NCBI GenBank assembly: GCA_029202545.1
Contig: CP119311.1
Span: 2,108,001 to 2,172,000, forward strand
DNA from: Candidatus Pseudobacter hemicellulosilyticus
GTDB lineage: Bacteria; Bacteroidota; Bacteroidia; Chitinophagales; Chitinophagaceae
Length of the DNA: 64,000 nucleotides
Reading direction: 5' to 3'
In this document: piece by piece, positions 52,795-61,757 of the stretch
Layout of the letters: each line of letters opens with the position of its first letter
Position numbering within the stretch: the first letter of the stretch is position 1
Translations under genes and position numbers: made by a program
The notes under the pieces: generated by a model
Told to the model about the DNA's origin: nothing
Seen by the model: the letters and a program-made list of their open reading frames with translations, nothing else
Database searches by the model: none

Positions 52795-54285
52795 TTAGGG
52801 CTTTTCATTTGTTCCGGCGAATCTGTACCGTTGCATCCACTGGTGGGATAGCAGCAGCAAAGATAATTCGCAGAATCGGTTCGTCATAATCTGCAACCCG
52901 TAAGGCATGCCATTACTGTGCCAAAAAAGCGGAATTGAGATGCCGGGAACCCCCGTAAGATTACTAAAGACTGTAAAAATGTCAGCCAGGTACATTGCGA
53001 TGGGATCTTCCATCTTTTCGCCGAGCGGCCAGGCTGTAGTGGGAGCGGTGGGGAGAATGATGGTATCGAAGTTGTTGAATACCAGGTTTGTCTTTTCTAC
53101 CAGTAACTGACGCACCTGCTGGGCTTTCGTAAAGTAGGCATCGTAATAACCCGCACTCAGGACAAAGGTCCCGAGCATAATACGACGTTTAACTTCCCAG
53201 CCAAATCCGTCAGAGCGGCTGGCTTTATAAAAATGGGTTAAATCCGAATTTTTATCCACATGGGCCCGATACCCGTACCGGACACCATCAAACCGGGACA
53301 AATTGGAGCTGGCCTCGGCCGTGGTCAGCACATAATAGGCCGGAACAATATAGTCCAGGAACTCAAAATCAACGGCCGTGACCGTATGCCCGTCCGCCCG
53401 TAAGCGGTCAATCAGGCCCAGGATCGACTGGCGGATCTCGGGGTCAAGCGCAGGACTGTCCAGCATTTCCCGGAAATAAGCCACCCGTAAGGGTTTGGGA
53501 CTTGCAGTAGCCAGGGCCTCCGCATAGGCAGGTACCGGCTCATCGGCAGCGGTGCTGTCAAACTGGTCGGGGCCGGCCATTACTTCCAGCAGCAGGGCTA
53601 TATCCGGCACATGGGTGCCGAAGATGCCGATCTGGTCAAAAGAGGAGGCATAGGCTATCAGTCCGTAGCGGGAGATGCGGCCATAGCTGGGTTTGAGGCC
53701 CACAATGCCGCAGAAATCGGCAGGCTGGCGGACTGAGCCGCCGGTATCACTGCCCAGGCTCAGCATGCAGAGACCGGCCTGAACAGCTACTGCTGAACCA
53801 CCGGAAGAACCTCCCGGTACCCGGGTAGGGTCCTGGGCGTTCAGCACTTTGCCGCGGGCAGAATTCTCATTGGTAGAACCCATCGCAAACTCATCGCAGT
53901 TGGTAGTGCCAATGAGGATGGCTTCTTCCGCCAGCAGCCGTTCAACGGCCGTGGCGCTGTATATAGAAGTGAAACCTTCCAGTATTTTGGAGGAAGCAGT
54001 AACGGCATGGTCCTTATAACAGAGTACATCCTTGAGGGCAATCACCACGCCATGCAGCCTGCCGGTGGGCTGGCCTTCCTGCCTGCGGGCATCCAGGACA
54101 CGGGCCCTTTCCAGGGCTTCCTGTTCGTATACCTCGTTGAATGCGTTGAGTGATTGTTGCTGCCGGATCTGCTGCAGGTATTGTGTTACGGTCTGTTGAA
54201 TGCTGGTCTGACCCTGCTGCAGCTGCTGGTGGTAGTCTGTTATGGATTGGTGCCTGTACAAGAGAATGCCTGTTTTGAATGACAA
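52795..54285 (-). CDS. gatA: Asp-tRNA(Asn)/Glu-tRNA(Gln) amidotransferase subunit A
   Basis: 496 residues, amidase signature family. It releases ammonia from glutamine and, with GatB and GatC, amidates mis-charged Glu-tRNA(Gln) or Asp-tRNA(Asn). The Ser-cisSer-Lys triad is readable: Lys in 'VVIALKDVLCYK', cis-Ser in 'PGGSSGGSA' and nucleophile Ser in 'LGSDTGGSVRQP'. 'FAMGSTNENSARG' is a GatA hallmark that separates it from general amidases. gatB and gatC are not in the window. tatA lies upstream by 82 bases and mltD downstream by 109 on the same strand. The exact start is uncertain by a few residues. Confidence 0.94.
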   Translation of the reverse strand: MSFKTGILLYRHQSITDYHQQLQQGQTSIQQTVTQYLQQIRQQQSLNAFNEVYEQEALERARVLDARRQEGQPTGRLHGVVIALKDVLCYKDHAVTASSKILEGFTSIYSATAVERLLAEEAILIGTTNCDEFAMGSTNENSARGKVLNAQDPTRVPGGSSGGSAVAVQAGLCMLSLGSDTGGSVRQPADFCGIVGLKPSYGRISRYGLIAYASSFDQIGIFGTHVPDIALLLEVMAGPDQFDSTAADEPVPAYAEALATASPKPLRVAYFREMLDSPALDPEIRQSILGLIDRLRADGHTVTAVDFEFLDYIVPAYYVLTTAEASSNLSRFDGVRYGYRAHVDKNSDLTHFYKASRSDGFGWEVKRRIMLGTFVLSAGYYDAYFTKAQQVRQLLVEKTNLVFNNFDTIILPTAPTTAWPLGEKMEDPIAMYLADIFTVFSNLTGVPGISIPLFWHSNGMPYGLQIMTNRFCELSLLLLSHQWMQRYRFAGTNEKP

Positions 54286-54367
54286 AACCGATGTGCTATC
54301 GCAATGGCGGAAGGGGAGCGACCAACCTCCGGCCTTCCGGGCAGTAGTAAAGTAAGGAGAAGATGGA

Positions 54368-54598
54368 TTATTGAGCGGAAGAAGACGTAGCCTTCTTGTC
54401 TTTTTCGTTCATGCCTTCCTCAATCTCTTTCTTCACATTGTTCTTGGCGTCGTTGAACTCACGAATGCCTTTGCCGATGCCACGCATAAACTCGGGGATC
54501 TTGCGACCACCAAACAGGATCAACACGGCGATGATGATGATGATCCACTCTGTGCCACCAGGCATTGAGAGCATTAACAGATTGGCATTTGATAACAT
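54368..54598 (-). CDS. tatA: Twin-arginine translocase subunit TatA
   Basis: 76 residues. An N-terminal helix ('TEWIIIIIAVLILFGGRKIPE') is followed by an amphipathic helix ('MRGIGKGIREFNDAKNNV') and an acidic-basic tail, the TatA/TatE plan. It forms the pore ring of the Tat system that exports folded proteins. The helix hinge 'FGGRKIPE' matches the family FG..KLPE. tatC is not in the window. Confidence 0.96.
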   Translation of the reverse strand: MLSNANLLMLSMPGGTEWIIIIIAVLILFGGRKIPEFMRGIGKGIREFNDAKNNVKKEIEEGMNEKDKKATSSSAQ

Positions 54599-54752
54599 AA
54601 TATACTATTTACGTAGTTAGAAGAACGAAATTACAGCTTTTACCCAAGCAAAACGATAATTAAAACGGCAAATTGCTTGTGCTGTTGGCTGATCGGGCCG
54701 CTTTCACTACCGCTTAACAAAAGGGTAGTGTTCAATAGAATATGTACGTATC

Positions 54753-54778
54753 AAAAAAAGTCCCGGATGTACCGGGAC
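54753..54778 (-). terminator. Terminator of rplS
   Basis: GTCCCGG/CCGGGAC stem with a 5-base loop; the seven A at 54753-54759 read as a T-run on the minus strand. Confidence 0.9.
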
Positions 54779-54819
54779 CTCTGAAATACTTATTCTGAAA
54801 CCGAATAGTTCGGTCTGGA

Positions 54820-55194
54820 TTAAGCGGTTGTTGTAGCGGTGGTGTTGATGCGCTTTTCTTTGATACGGGCGCGTTTACCACTGCGTTCACGGAGATAGTA
54901 GAGTTTGGCGCGGCTAACCAGACCAACTTTGTTCAGGTCGATCGACTCGATGTTGGGGCTGAACAGGGGGAAGGTCCTTTCCACACCTATGCCGTCAGAG
55001 ATCTTACGTACGGTAAAAGTAGCCGTATGCCCGATTCCCTGGCGTTTGATCACATCTCCACGGAAACCCTGGATCCGCTCTTTACCACCTTCAATGATTT
55101 TATAGTTGACGGTAATATTGTCGCCCGCTTTGAATTTCGGGAACTCTTTTTTTCCGGTCAACTGTTCGTGTACGTATTGAACTGCAGCGCTCAT
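54820..55194 (-). CDS. rplS: 50S ribosomal protein L19
   Basis: 124 residues from the ATG at 55194 (MSAAVQYVHEQL); the frame extends 8 codons further to 55218, but that start falls in the presumed promoter leader. Family motifs are 'FKAGDNITVNYKIIEG', 'QGFRGDVIKRQG', 'TFTVRKISDGIGVERTFPL' and 'RAKLYYLRERSGKRARIKEK'. It sits at the 30S-50S interface of the ribosome. It lies 83 bases downstream of rny and probably has its own promoter. Confidence 0.97.
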   Translation of the reverse strand: MSAAVQYVHEQLTGKKEFPKFKAGDNITVNYKIIEGGKERIQGFRGDVIKRQGIGHTATFTVRKISDGIGVERTFPLFSPNIESIDLNKVGLVSRAKLYYLRERSGKRARIKEKRINTTATTTA

Positions 55195-55215
55195 GACTTC
55201 AAATTTTAAGGGAGG

Positions 55216-55223
55216 CAAAGGTA
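55216..55223 (-). promoter_or_regulatory. -7 promoter element of rplS
   Basis: On the minus strand TACCTTTG, exact TAnnTTTG, 21 bases before the rplS start codon. No clear TTTG at -33. Confidence 0.45.
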
Positions 55224-55277
55224 GCGATTAATTTCGTTCCTGACCTCTTTTTGTCAGATAATCTTGTAAAAATATTC

Positions 55278-56843
55278 TTACCGGGCCACGTTCACCGCTC
55301 TTTTTTCACGGATCACGGTGACTTTGATCTGGCCGGGGAATGTCATTTCTGTCTGGATCTTCTGGGCTATCTCGAAAGACAGGCGATCAGAATCGGCATC
55401 TGTAACTTTCTCAGCTTCAACAATTACCCGCAGTTCACGGCCGGCCTGGATAGCATATGCCTTTTCCACGCCGTGGTAAGCCATAGCCAGGTTTTCCAGG
55501 TCCTTGATCCGTTGCAGGTACTGCTGCATAATTTCCCGGCGGGCTCCGGGGCGGGCGCCGCTGATGGCGTCACAGGCCTGTACAATGGGAGAGATCACAT
55601 ACTGCATCTCCATTTCATCGTGGTGGGCGCCAATGGCATTCACCACAGCAGGGTTCTCCCCATATTTTTCGGCCAGCTTGGCGCCCAGCAGGGCGTGGCT
55701 CAGCTCAGTTTCCTCATCGGGTACCTTGCCTATATCGTGCAGCAACCCTGCCCTTTTAGCCAGCTTGGGGTTAAGTCCCAATTCTGCCGCCATGATGCCG
55801 CAGAGGTTGGCTACTTCCCGGCTGTGCATCAGCAGGTTCTGACCGTAAGAAGAACGGAAGCGCATTTTACCAACCATCCGTACCAGCTCCTTGTGGAGGC
55901 CGTGGATGCCCAGCTCAATCACTGTACGCTCACCAATTTCCATTACCTGCTCTTCGATCTGGCGGCGGGTTTTTTCCACCACTTCCTCAATACGGGCGGG
56001 GTGGATACGGCCATCGGCCACCAGCCTTTGCAGGCTCAGTCGGGCAATTTCCCGGCGCAGGGGATCAAAAGAAGAAAGGATGATGGCCTCAGGGGTATCG
56101 TCTACTATCAGGTCTACCCCGGTAGCCGCTTCAATAGCCCGGATATTCCGGCCTTCCCGGCCAATGATCTGGCCTTTGATCTCGTCGCTCTCCAGGTTGA
56201 ACACCGTAATGGAGTTCTCAATGGCCTGTTCGGCCGCAGTACGCTGGATGGACTGGATAATTATTTTGCGGGCTTCTTTATTGGCTTTCTGCTTGGCATC
56301 GTCAATGATCTCCTGTTGCAGGGCCAGGGCCTGGGTATTGGCTTCATGCTTCAGGCTTTCCACCAGCTGGGCCTTGGCTTCCTCAGCGGTCAGGCCGGCA
56401 ATCTTTTCCAGGCGGCGGATATGCTCTTCCTGGTGTTTTTCCAGCTCGGTCCTTTTCAGGTTCACCACATCTATCTGGCGGTTAAGGTTGTCCTTGATGA
56501 CATCGTTCTCTTTAGCCTGTTTGTCGAGATGCTCAGTTTTGGCGTTGATGGACTGCTCTTTCTGACGGATCCTGCTTTCTCCCTCACCAATTTTCCGGTT
56601 CCGCTCATTCACGTCCTTATCATGCTCCGCCTTCAGTTGTACAAATTTCTCTTTGGCTTCCAGCAGTTTCTCTTTTTTCAGGTTCTCGGCGCTGGTCTGT
56701 GCATCAGCTATCAGTTTTTTGGATTGTTGTTCGGCTTCCTCCAGCTTGCGGGTGGTATCCTTGGCAAAAATGAATTTACCCGCTATGATGCCTATTAGTA
56801 AGGCAAGTCCTCCAATTATATAGCTCAATGTATTCAGTTCCAT
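55278..56843 (-). CDS. rny: Ribonuclease Y
   Basis: Membrane-tethered endoribonuclease that starts mRNA decay. 521 residues. N-terminal transmembrane helix ('YIIGGLALLIGIIAGKFIF'), a long coiled coil (about 28-200), a KH domain (about 205-270, 'IKGQIIGREGRNIRAIE') and an HD domain (about 335-430) with the metal-binding 'GLLHDIGK' and 'ELSHALLGAKLAEKYG'. Full length and typical. The 266 bases upstream to the TlpA gene contain no feature I can support beyond AT-rich promoter-like sequence. Confidence 0.97.
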   Translation of the reverse strand: MELNTLSYIIGGLALLIGIIAGKFIFAKDTTRKLEEAEQQSKKLIADAQTSAENLKKEKLLEAKEKFVQLKAEHDKDVNERNRKIGEGESRIRQKEQSINAKTEHLDKQAKENDVIKDNLNRQIDVVNLKRTELEKHQEEHIRRLEKIAGLTAEEAKAQLVESLKHEANTQALALQQEIIDDAKQKANKEARKIIIQSIQRTAAEQAIENSITVFNLESDEIKGQIIGREGRNIRAIEAATGVDLIVDDTPEAIILSSFDPLRREIARLSLQRLVADGRIHPARIEEVVEKTRRQIEEQVMEIGERTVIELGIHGLHKELVRMVGKMRFRSSYGQNLLMHSREVANLCGIMAAELGLNPKLAKRAGLLHDIGKVPDEETELSHALLGAKLAEKYGENPAVVNAIGAHHDEMEMQYVISPIVQACDAISGARPGARREIMQQYLQRIKDLENLAMAYHGVEKAYAIQAGRELRVIVEAEKVTDADSDRLSFEIAQKIQTEMTFPGQIKVTVIREKRAVNVAR

Positions 56844-57109
56844 TGTGTTTGAATATTTTTTTGGGTTCTACCATATTATGCTGCCTCTCTATGTATAGTT
56901 GGTTGTTCCATACCTGAGGTGAATGCGCGAAAGTACGGAAAATCAGCATCTATTCTGTGAAACACCGTTGAAAAGTGGGGAAGTTAAAATTTAACCGCAA
57001 AGGGATAAGCGGCAACAATTGGACGGTTTTTTGCATTTAATATTGCAACCCTGATCTTCCTCCTGAACCCGTTCCTGCAAATTATAGTCACTTAAAAAAT
57101 CAGACAGAT

Positions 57110-58261
57110 ATGAAAAGGATCTTATTAGCGGCCGTTTCCCTGGTCACCCTCCAGGCGATGGCCCAACAGCCTTCCGGCACCGGTTTTACCCTGAAGGGGG
57201 ACCTGTCCACCGTGAAGGAGAATATTGCAATGGTGTACCTGGTGTACCAGGCCGAAGGCCAGGTTGTGCGTGACAGCGCCGCCCCCCAGGCCGGCAAATA
57301 TGAGTTCAGCGGCAAGCTGAACGAGCCCGTAATGGCCATGATGGGTTTCAAAAGAGGGACTGCCGCCGGTGAAGCACCCAAGCCTGTGAACATGCGTGCC
57401 GACCGGACCAATGTATTCATCCAGCCCGGCGCCATGACCGTACAGCATATTGACTCTTTCAGCAATACCAAAGTAACCGGCTCTTCCGCCCATACCGCTT
57501 TTGTACAGCTGAATGAACTGGGTAAACCCTATGATGAAAAGATGAGCGGCCTCTATAAAGAATATGAAGAAGCCCGCAACAAACAGGACCAGGCGGCTAT
57601 GGAGAATATCCAGCAAAGGGGTGACAGCCTCCAGGACGAAATGAAGGAGAAAGTGTTCGGCGCCTATGTTCGTAACAATCCTTCTTCTCCCATCGCCCTC
57701 TACGCCCTGACCAACTATGCCGGTTATGATATTGACCCGGCCAAGCTGGACCCTATTTTCAGCAAGCTGTCTGAAACAGTGCGCAACAGCCCCTCCGGCC
57801 AGGCGTTCGCCAAATCCCTGCAGGCTGCCAAAGCTACTGCTATTGGCCAGCCCGCTATCGAGTTCACCCAGAACGATACCCTGGGCAAACCCGTATCCCT
57901 GGCTTCTTTTAAAGGTAAATATGTCCTGATCGATTTCTGGGCCAGCTGGTGCGGTCCCTGCCGTGCAGAGAACCCCAACGTGGTACAGGCTTATAATACC
58001 TACAAGGACAAAGGCTTTACCGTACTGGGCATTTCCCTGGACCGTGACAACGCCAAAGACAAATGGCTCAAAGCCATCCATGACGATAAGCTCGCCTGGA
58101 CCCATGTGAGCGATCTGCAATTCTGGAACAACGCCGTGGCCGTTCAATACGGTATCAAGGCCATCCCCCAGAACCTGCTGATTGACCCCAAGGGCGTCAT
58201 CGTTGCCAAGAACCTGCGCGGTGAAGAGCTGAACAAGAAACTGGCCGAGCTGTTCAATTAA
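57110..58261 (+). CDS. TlpA-family thioredoxin with DUF4369-like N-domain
   Basis: 383 residues with a signal peptide (1-18, 'VTLQAMAQ'). The N-terminal about 100 residues are a DUF4369-type beta-sandwich ('FTLKGDLSTVKENIAMVYLVY'). Then comes a helical linker and a C-terminal thioredoxin domain (about 245-380) with Cys281-Gly-Pro-Cys284 in 'FWASWCGPCRAENP' and the cis-Pro motif 'KAIPQNLLIDPKG'. Periplasmic thiol reductase. TAATATTG about 70 bases upstream is one base off the -7 element. Confidence 0.95.
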   Translation: MKRILLAAVSLVTLQAMAQQPSGTGFTLKGDLSTVKENIAMVYLVYQAEGQVVRDSAAPQAGKYEFSGKLNEPVMAMMGFKRGTAAGEAPKPVNMRADRTNVFIQPGAMTVQHIDSFSNTKVTGSSAHTAFVQLNELGKPYDEKMSGLYKEYEEARNKQDQAAMENIQQRGDSLQDEMKEKVFGAYVRNNPSSPIALYALTNYAGYDIDPAKLDPIFSKLSETVRNSPSGQAFAKSLQAAKATAIGQPAIEFTQNDTLGKPVSLASFKGKYVLIDFWASWCGPCRAENPNVVQAYNTYKDKGFTVLGISLDRDNAKDKWLKAIHDDKLAWTHVSDLQFWNNAVAVQYGIKAIPQNLLIDPKGVIVAKNLRGEELNKKLAELFN

Positions 58262-58287
58262 CAGCCAGCCTTCGTTCTAATGTATAA

Positions 58288-58319
58288 GAGGGCGCCTGTA
58301 TTGCAGGCGCTCTTTTTTT
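58288..58319 (+). terminator. Rho-independent terminator after TlpA gene
   Basis: GCGCCTG (58292-58298) pairs with CAGGCGC (58304-58310) around a 5-base loop, with seven T following almost at once. Confidence 0.88.
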
Positions 58320-58487
58320 GCAGAAGCCCCAGCCGTCCGCTGCCGGCGTCTTGTTGCCCTGGCCACTGTAGCCCGCCTCCGGCGAGTGACCGATATGCCC
58401 GTAACCTCCGGCTACCAGTACCCGCCCGCTCACAATAGCATCCATGGCCGGCCGGCAGGGGCTTCTCCTAAAACGCGGCCAAAACCG

Positions 58488-58495
58488 TACCTTTG
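58488..58495 (+). promoter_or_regulatory. -7 promoter element of pheT
   Basis: TACCTTTG, an exact TAnnTTTG match, 73 bases before the pheT start and downstream of the terminator. No TTTG -33 element is visible. The GC-rich 58320-58480 stretch holds no supported gene. Confidence 0.45.
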
Positions 58496-58568
58496 CGCAA
58501 AATTGCGGCAACCAGCCACCCAACCAGGCCTGCCGGCAACGAACTATCTAAATAATATTCCAAGCAGC

Positions 58569-61016
58569 ATGACTATCTCTTACAATTGGTTACATGAATA
58601 CCTCCCGGTGACCGTAGAACCGGAAAGACTGAGCAGAATTTTGACCGCCGTTGGACTGGAAGTGGAAAGCCTTGAACGTTACGAAAGCCTCAAAGGCGGC
58701 CTGCAAGGCCTGGTGATCGGGGAAGTGCTGACCTGCGAGAAACATCCCAATGCCGATAAACTCTCTATCACTACTGTCAATATAGGAACCGGAACACCCT
58801 TGCAGATCGTCTGCGGCGCACCCAATGTGGCTGCCGGCCAGAAAGTAGTGGTAGCCCCCGTGGGCGCTACCATCTACCCCAAAAATGGCGATCCCCTTAC
58901 CATGAAGAACGCCAAGATCCGGGGCGTGGAAAGCCAGGGTATGATCTGCGCCGAAGACGAGATTGGCCTCAGTGACGACCATGGCGGTATCCTGGTGCTG
59001 CCCGCCGATGTGAAAGTAGGTATGCCCGCCGCCAACCACTTTAAATTATATACCGACTGGATCTATGAGATCGGCATCACCCCCAATCATATGGACGCTA
59101 TGAGCCATATCGGTGTGGCCCGTGACGTATGCGCCTATCTCACCCATCATGATAAAAAGGATAGTCGCGTCAAGCAACCTTCCGTGAATGCTTTCAAGGT
59201 GGACAATGCCAGTCTGCCCATCACCGTGAGCGTGGAGAACGGGACTGCCTGCCAGCGTTATGCCGGTGTCAGCATCACCAATATCACCGTCAAAGAAAGC
59301 CCGGAATGGCTCCAGGAAAAACTGCGTGCCGTAGGTCTCCGCCCCATCAACAACGTAGTGGACATCACCAATTTTGTCCTGCATGAAACGGGTCAGCCCC
59401 TGCACGCTTTTAATGCCGATGCTATTAAAGGGCAGCAGGTAATTGTGAAGAACCTGCCCGAAGGCACCCCCTTTGTGACCCTGGATGAAAAAGAGCGGAA
59501 GCTCAGCGCCGACGACCTCATGATCTGCGATGGAGAAGGAAAGGGCATGTGCATTGCCGGTGTGTTTGGCGGACTGAACAGCGGTGTGGACAACAACACA
59601 AAGAATATCTTCCTGGAAAGCGCCTGGTTCAACCCCAGCGATATCCGGAAAACCTCTTTCCGTCATGGCCTGCGTACCGATGCCGCCGTCCGGTTTGAGA
59701 AGAATATTGATATCAGCAATACCGTCAACGCCCTCAAACGCGCTGCCCTGCTCATCCGTGAGCTGGCCGGCGGTGAAATTGCTTCCGATGTGGTGGACAT
59801 CTACCCACAGCCTAAGGAAAAAGCATCGGTACAGCTCAAATACCATTACCTGCGCAAGCTCAGCGGTAAGAACTACCATTTTGATGCGGTGAAAAAGATC
59901 CTGCTCAGCCTCGGCTTTGAGCTGATCAAGGACGGTATGGACGATCTCTGGGTAGCTGCTCCGCACTGGAAACCTGATATCAGCCTCCAGGCCGATGTAG
60001 TGGAAGAGATCATGCGGATAGACGGGCTGGACAATATCGAGATCCCGGCCGCTATCACCATCTCCCCCTCCATTGAAACAGACCGCCTCAAGAGCACGCT
60101 GAAGGAAAAGACCGCCAATTACCTGGCCGGTAATGGCTTCAACGAGATCTTCACCAACTCCATTACCAATTCGGCCTATTTTGATGAAGCGGACCTGGCT
60201 ACGGCCGTGAAACTGCTCAACAACCTCAGCGCCGTACACAATATCATGCGCCCCTCCATGCTGGAAACCGGCCTGGAAGCCATTACCCATAACCTGAACC
60301 GGAAGAACCTGGAACTGCAGTTCTTTGAGTTCGGGAAGACCTATACCAGCAGCACTGCCGGTAAGTATGAGGAGCATGAGCACCTCAGCCTCTATATCAC
60401 CGGCCAGGTGCAGGAGGATTCCTGGAAGGGCAAAGGCAGGGCCGCCGATCTCTACTATATCAAGGGCATCGTGGCAAGGATATTGCAACTGTCCGGGCTG
60501 AACAAGCTCAGCTGGCAGGCCGTGGTCAAAGGAGAGAGCGACTACAATCCCAAGCTGGATCAGGCCCTGCTGGTGAAGAGCGGCCAGGAAATACTGGCTG
60601 AACTGGGAGCTGTGGCCGGTCATGAACTGAAAAGGTTCGACTGCAAGCAGCCTGTTTACTACGCTGATTTCAACTGGGAAGCCATCCTGAAACAGGTTGC
60701 CCGCCTCAGCGTCAAGGTAAAAGAACTGCCCAGGCAGCTGCCGGTGTTCCGCGACCTGGCCATGGTAGTGCCCAAAGTACTGCCCTATGCAGAAGTAGAG
60801 ACCGCCGTGAAAAAAGTGAAACTGGACAAGCTCCAGGGACTGCGCCTCTTTGATGTGTTTGAAAGTGAAAAGATCGGCGCCGATAAAAAATCCCTGGCTA
60901 TCAGCTTTACCTTCCTGGACGAGGAAAAGACCCTGACCGATAAAGAGATTGATACCATGATGAACAGGATCATGGACACCCTGGAAAAAGAACTGAAGGC
61001 CGAGATCAGGAAATAA
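58569..61016 (+). CDS. pheT: Phenylalanine--tRNA ligase beta subunit
   Basis: 815 residues from the ATG at 58569 (MTISYNWLHEYLPV); the longer frame from 58386 crosses the promoter. Domains in order: an EMAP-like tRNA-binding fold (about 38-150, 'VIGEVLTCEKHPNADKLSI'), the B3/B4 editing domain (about 210-370, 'RPINNVVDITNFVLHETGQPLHAF' region), B5 (about 405-475), the catalytic-core-like domain (about 490-715), and the FDX-ACB anticodon-binding domain at the end ('PVFRDLAMVVPKVLPYAEVE'). It works with PheS, whose gene is not in the window. Confidence 0.97.
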   Translation: MTISYNWLHEYLPVTVEPERLSRILTAVGLEVESLERYESLKGGLQGLVIGEVLTCEKHPNADKLSITTVNIGTGTPLQIVCGAPNVAAGQKVVVAPVGATIYPKNGDPLTMKNAKIRGVESQGMICAEDEIGLSDDHGGILVLPADVKVGMPAANHFKLYTDWIYEIGITPNHMDAMSHIGVARDVCAYLTHHDKKDSRVKQPSVNAFKVDNASLPITVSVENGTACQRYAGVSITNITVKESPEWLQEKLRAVGLRPINNVVDITNFVLHETGQPLHAFNADAIKGQQVIVKNLPEGTPFVTLDEKERKLSADDLMICDGEGKGMCIAGVFGGLNSGVDNNTKNIFLESAWFNPSDIRKTSFRHGLRTDAAVRFEKNIDISNTVNALKRAALLIRELAGGEIASDVVDIYPQPKEKASVQLKYHYLRKLSGKNYHFDAVKKILLSLGFELIKDGMDDLWVAAPHWKPDISLQADVVEEIMRIDGLDNIEIPAAITISPSIETDRLKSTLKEKTANYLAGNGFNEIFTNSITNSAYFDEADLATAVKLLNNLSAVHNIMRPSMLETGLEAITHNLNRKNLELQFFEFGKTYTSSTAGKYEEHEHLSLYITGQVQEDSWKGKGRAADLYYIKGIVARILQLSGLNKLSWQAVVKGESDYNPKLDQALLVKSGQEILAELGAVAGHELKRFDCKQPVYYADFNWEAILKQVARLSVKVKELPRQLPVFRDLAMVVPKVLPYAEVETAVKKVKLDKLQGLRLFDVFESEKIGADKKSLAISFTFLDEEKTLTDKEIDTMMNRIMDTLEKELKAEIRK

Positions 61017-61054
61017 GGATCCCGGGCCGCTTTGCTTAACCGGAAAACCAATCT

Positions 61055-61342
61055 ATGGCGCAGGCAGAACAAACCTGGAAACGGGTCAATGATAAACTGC
61101 AGCAGGTCCTGCAGCAGTACCAGCAATTGCAGAAAGACAATGAGCGGCTGCGTAAGGAACTGACTGCCCTGCAGGACCGGGATGGCTTACAGGCCCGCCA
61201 GGTACAGGAACTGGAAAACAAAGTGGCGGCCCTGAAACTGGCCACCGGGCAACTGGAAGAAGCAGACAGGAAGGAACTGGAGAAAAAGCTGCACCATTAC
61301 ATCCGGGAAATAGACCGGTGTATTGCATTACTGGGTGAGTAA
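61055..61342 (+). CDS. Small coiled-coil protein between pheT and zapA
   Basis: 95 residues, predicted to be one long coiled coil (heptads through 'QVLQQYQQLQKDNERLRKEL', 'QVQELENKVAALKLA') with a short C-terminal helix. It starts 38 bases after pheT on the same strand and is followed, beyond a minus-strand gene, by zapA. The position and form suggest a ZapB-like division partner, but I see no diagnostic motif. No membrane segment. Confidence 0.75.
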   Translation: MAQAEQTWKRVNDKLQQVLQQYQQLQKDNERLRKELTALQDRDGLQARQVQELENKVAALKLATGQLEEADRKELEKKLHHYIREIDRCIALLGE

Positions 61343-61350
61343 GTAAGGGA

Positions 61351-61605
61351 TCAGATCCGCTTTACCAGGCGCATCTTCTGCTCGTCCTCGCCCTGTGATA
61401 ACTCCAGGGTGTATACGCCGTAGGGAAGATCGTTCAGGCCCTTCCAGGTCACAACCTGGTCGCCGTTGGGCACATGGGCCTCCATGCGGCTGCATTCAGC
61501 GCCTTTTTCGTCTCGTAAGATCGCCCGCAGGCGGTTGCAGATGGGGGCTACCAGTTCGAGTGTCAGCACATCGATGAAGATGGGGGACTTAACTTTTGCA
61601 AACAT
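61351..61605 (-). CDS. Stand-alone type IX sorting-domain-like protein
   Basis: 84 residues with no signal peptide. The pattern resembles a type IX secretion C-terminal domain: 'IFIDVLTLEL', 'RAILRDEKGAE', 'GLNDLPYGVYTLELSQG', 'QKMRLVKRI', corresponding to the family 'sd.l.iel', 'v.d..Gk', 'L..GvYll.i..g', 'klvK'. Normally this domain is the tail of a secreted protein; here it is alone and has no export signal, so it is probably a cytoplasmic Ig-like protein of other use. It is convergent with the coiled-coil gene and leaves 8 bases between them. Confidence 0.6.
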   Translation of the reverse strand: MFAKVKSPIFIDVLTLELVAPICNRLRAILRDEKGAECSRMEAHVPNGDQVVTWKGLNDLPYGVYTLELSQGEDEQKMRLVKRI

Positions 61606-61705
61606 GTTAGTGGCTGGGTTTGGTTTTTTGACATAAGATACGGATCACGTTCCTTAACCATTTCAAACGATTCTTTGGCTCTTCGTTGTATTCAATAGGG
61701 TGCTG

Positions 61706-61725
61706 TGTGGATTCTGTGTGGATAA
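61706..61725 (+). promoter_or_regulatory. DnaA-box-like pair ahead of zapA
   Basis: TGTGGATTC (61706-61714) and TGTGGATAA (61717-61725). The second is the exact reverse complement of the DnaA box TTATCCACA. They lie 33 bases before zapA. Confidence 0.35.
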
Positions 61726-61757
61726 ATATAAACCGGATTATTCAAATTAGCAAGTGA

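Noticed and set aside
53252..53260. Exact TTATCCACA inside gatA
   Set aside because: Single copy in coding sequence, consistent with chance.
55251..56798. A 515-codon open frame on the plus strand opposite rny
   Set aside because: RNase Y on the minus strand is complete and unmistakable; the mirror frame is a by-product of its composition.
58254..58523. Minus-strand frame with a 'VLVAGGYGHIG' stretch resembling a Rossmann start
   Set aside because: Only about 12 residues look like a nucleotide-binding fold; the rest is not protein-like and it crosses a terminator. A gene remnant cannot be shown.
59046..60623. A 525-codon minus-strand frame inside pheT
   Set aside because: Lies wholly within the well-supported pheT gene and shows no family pattern.
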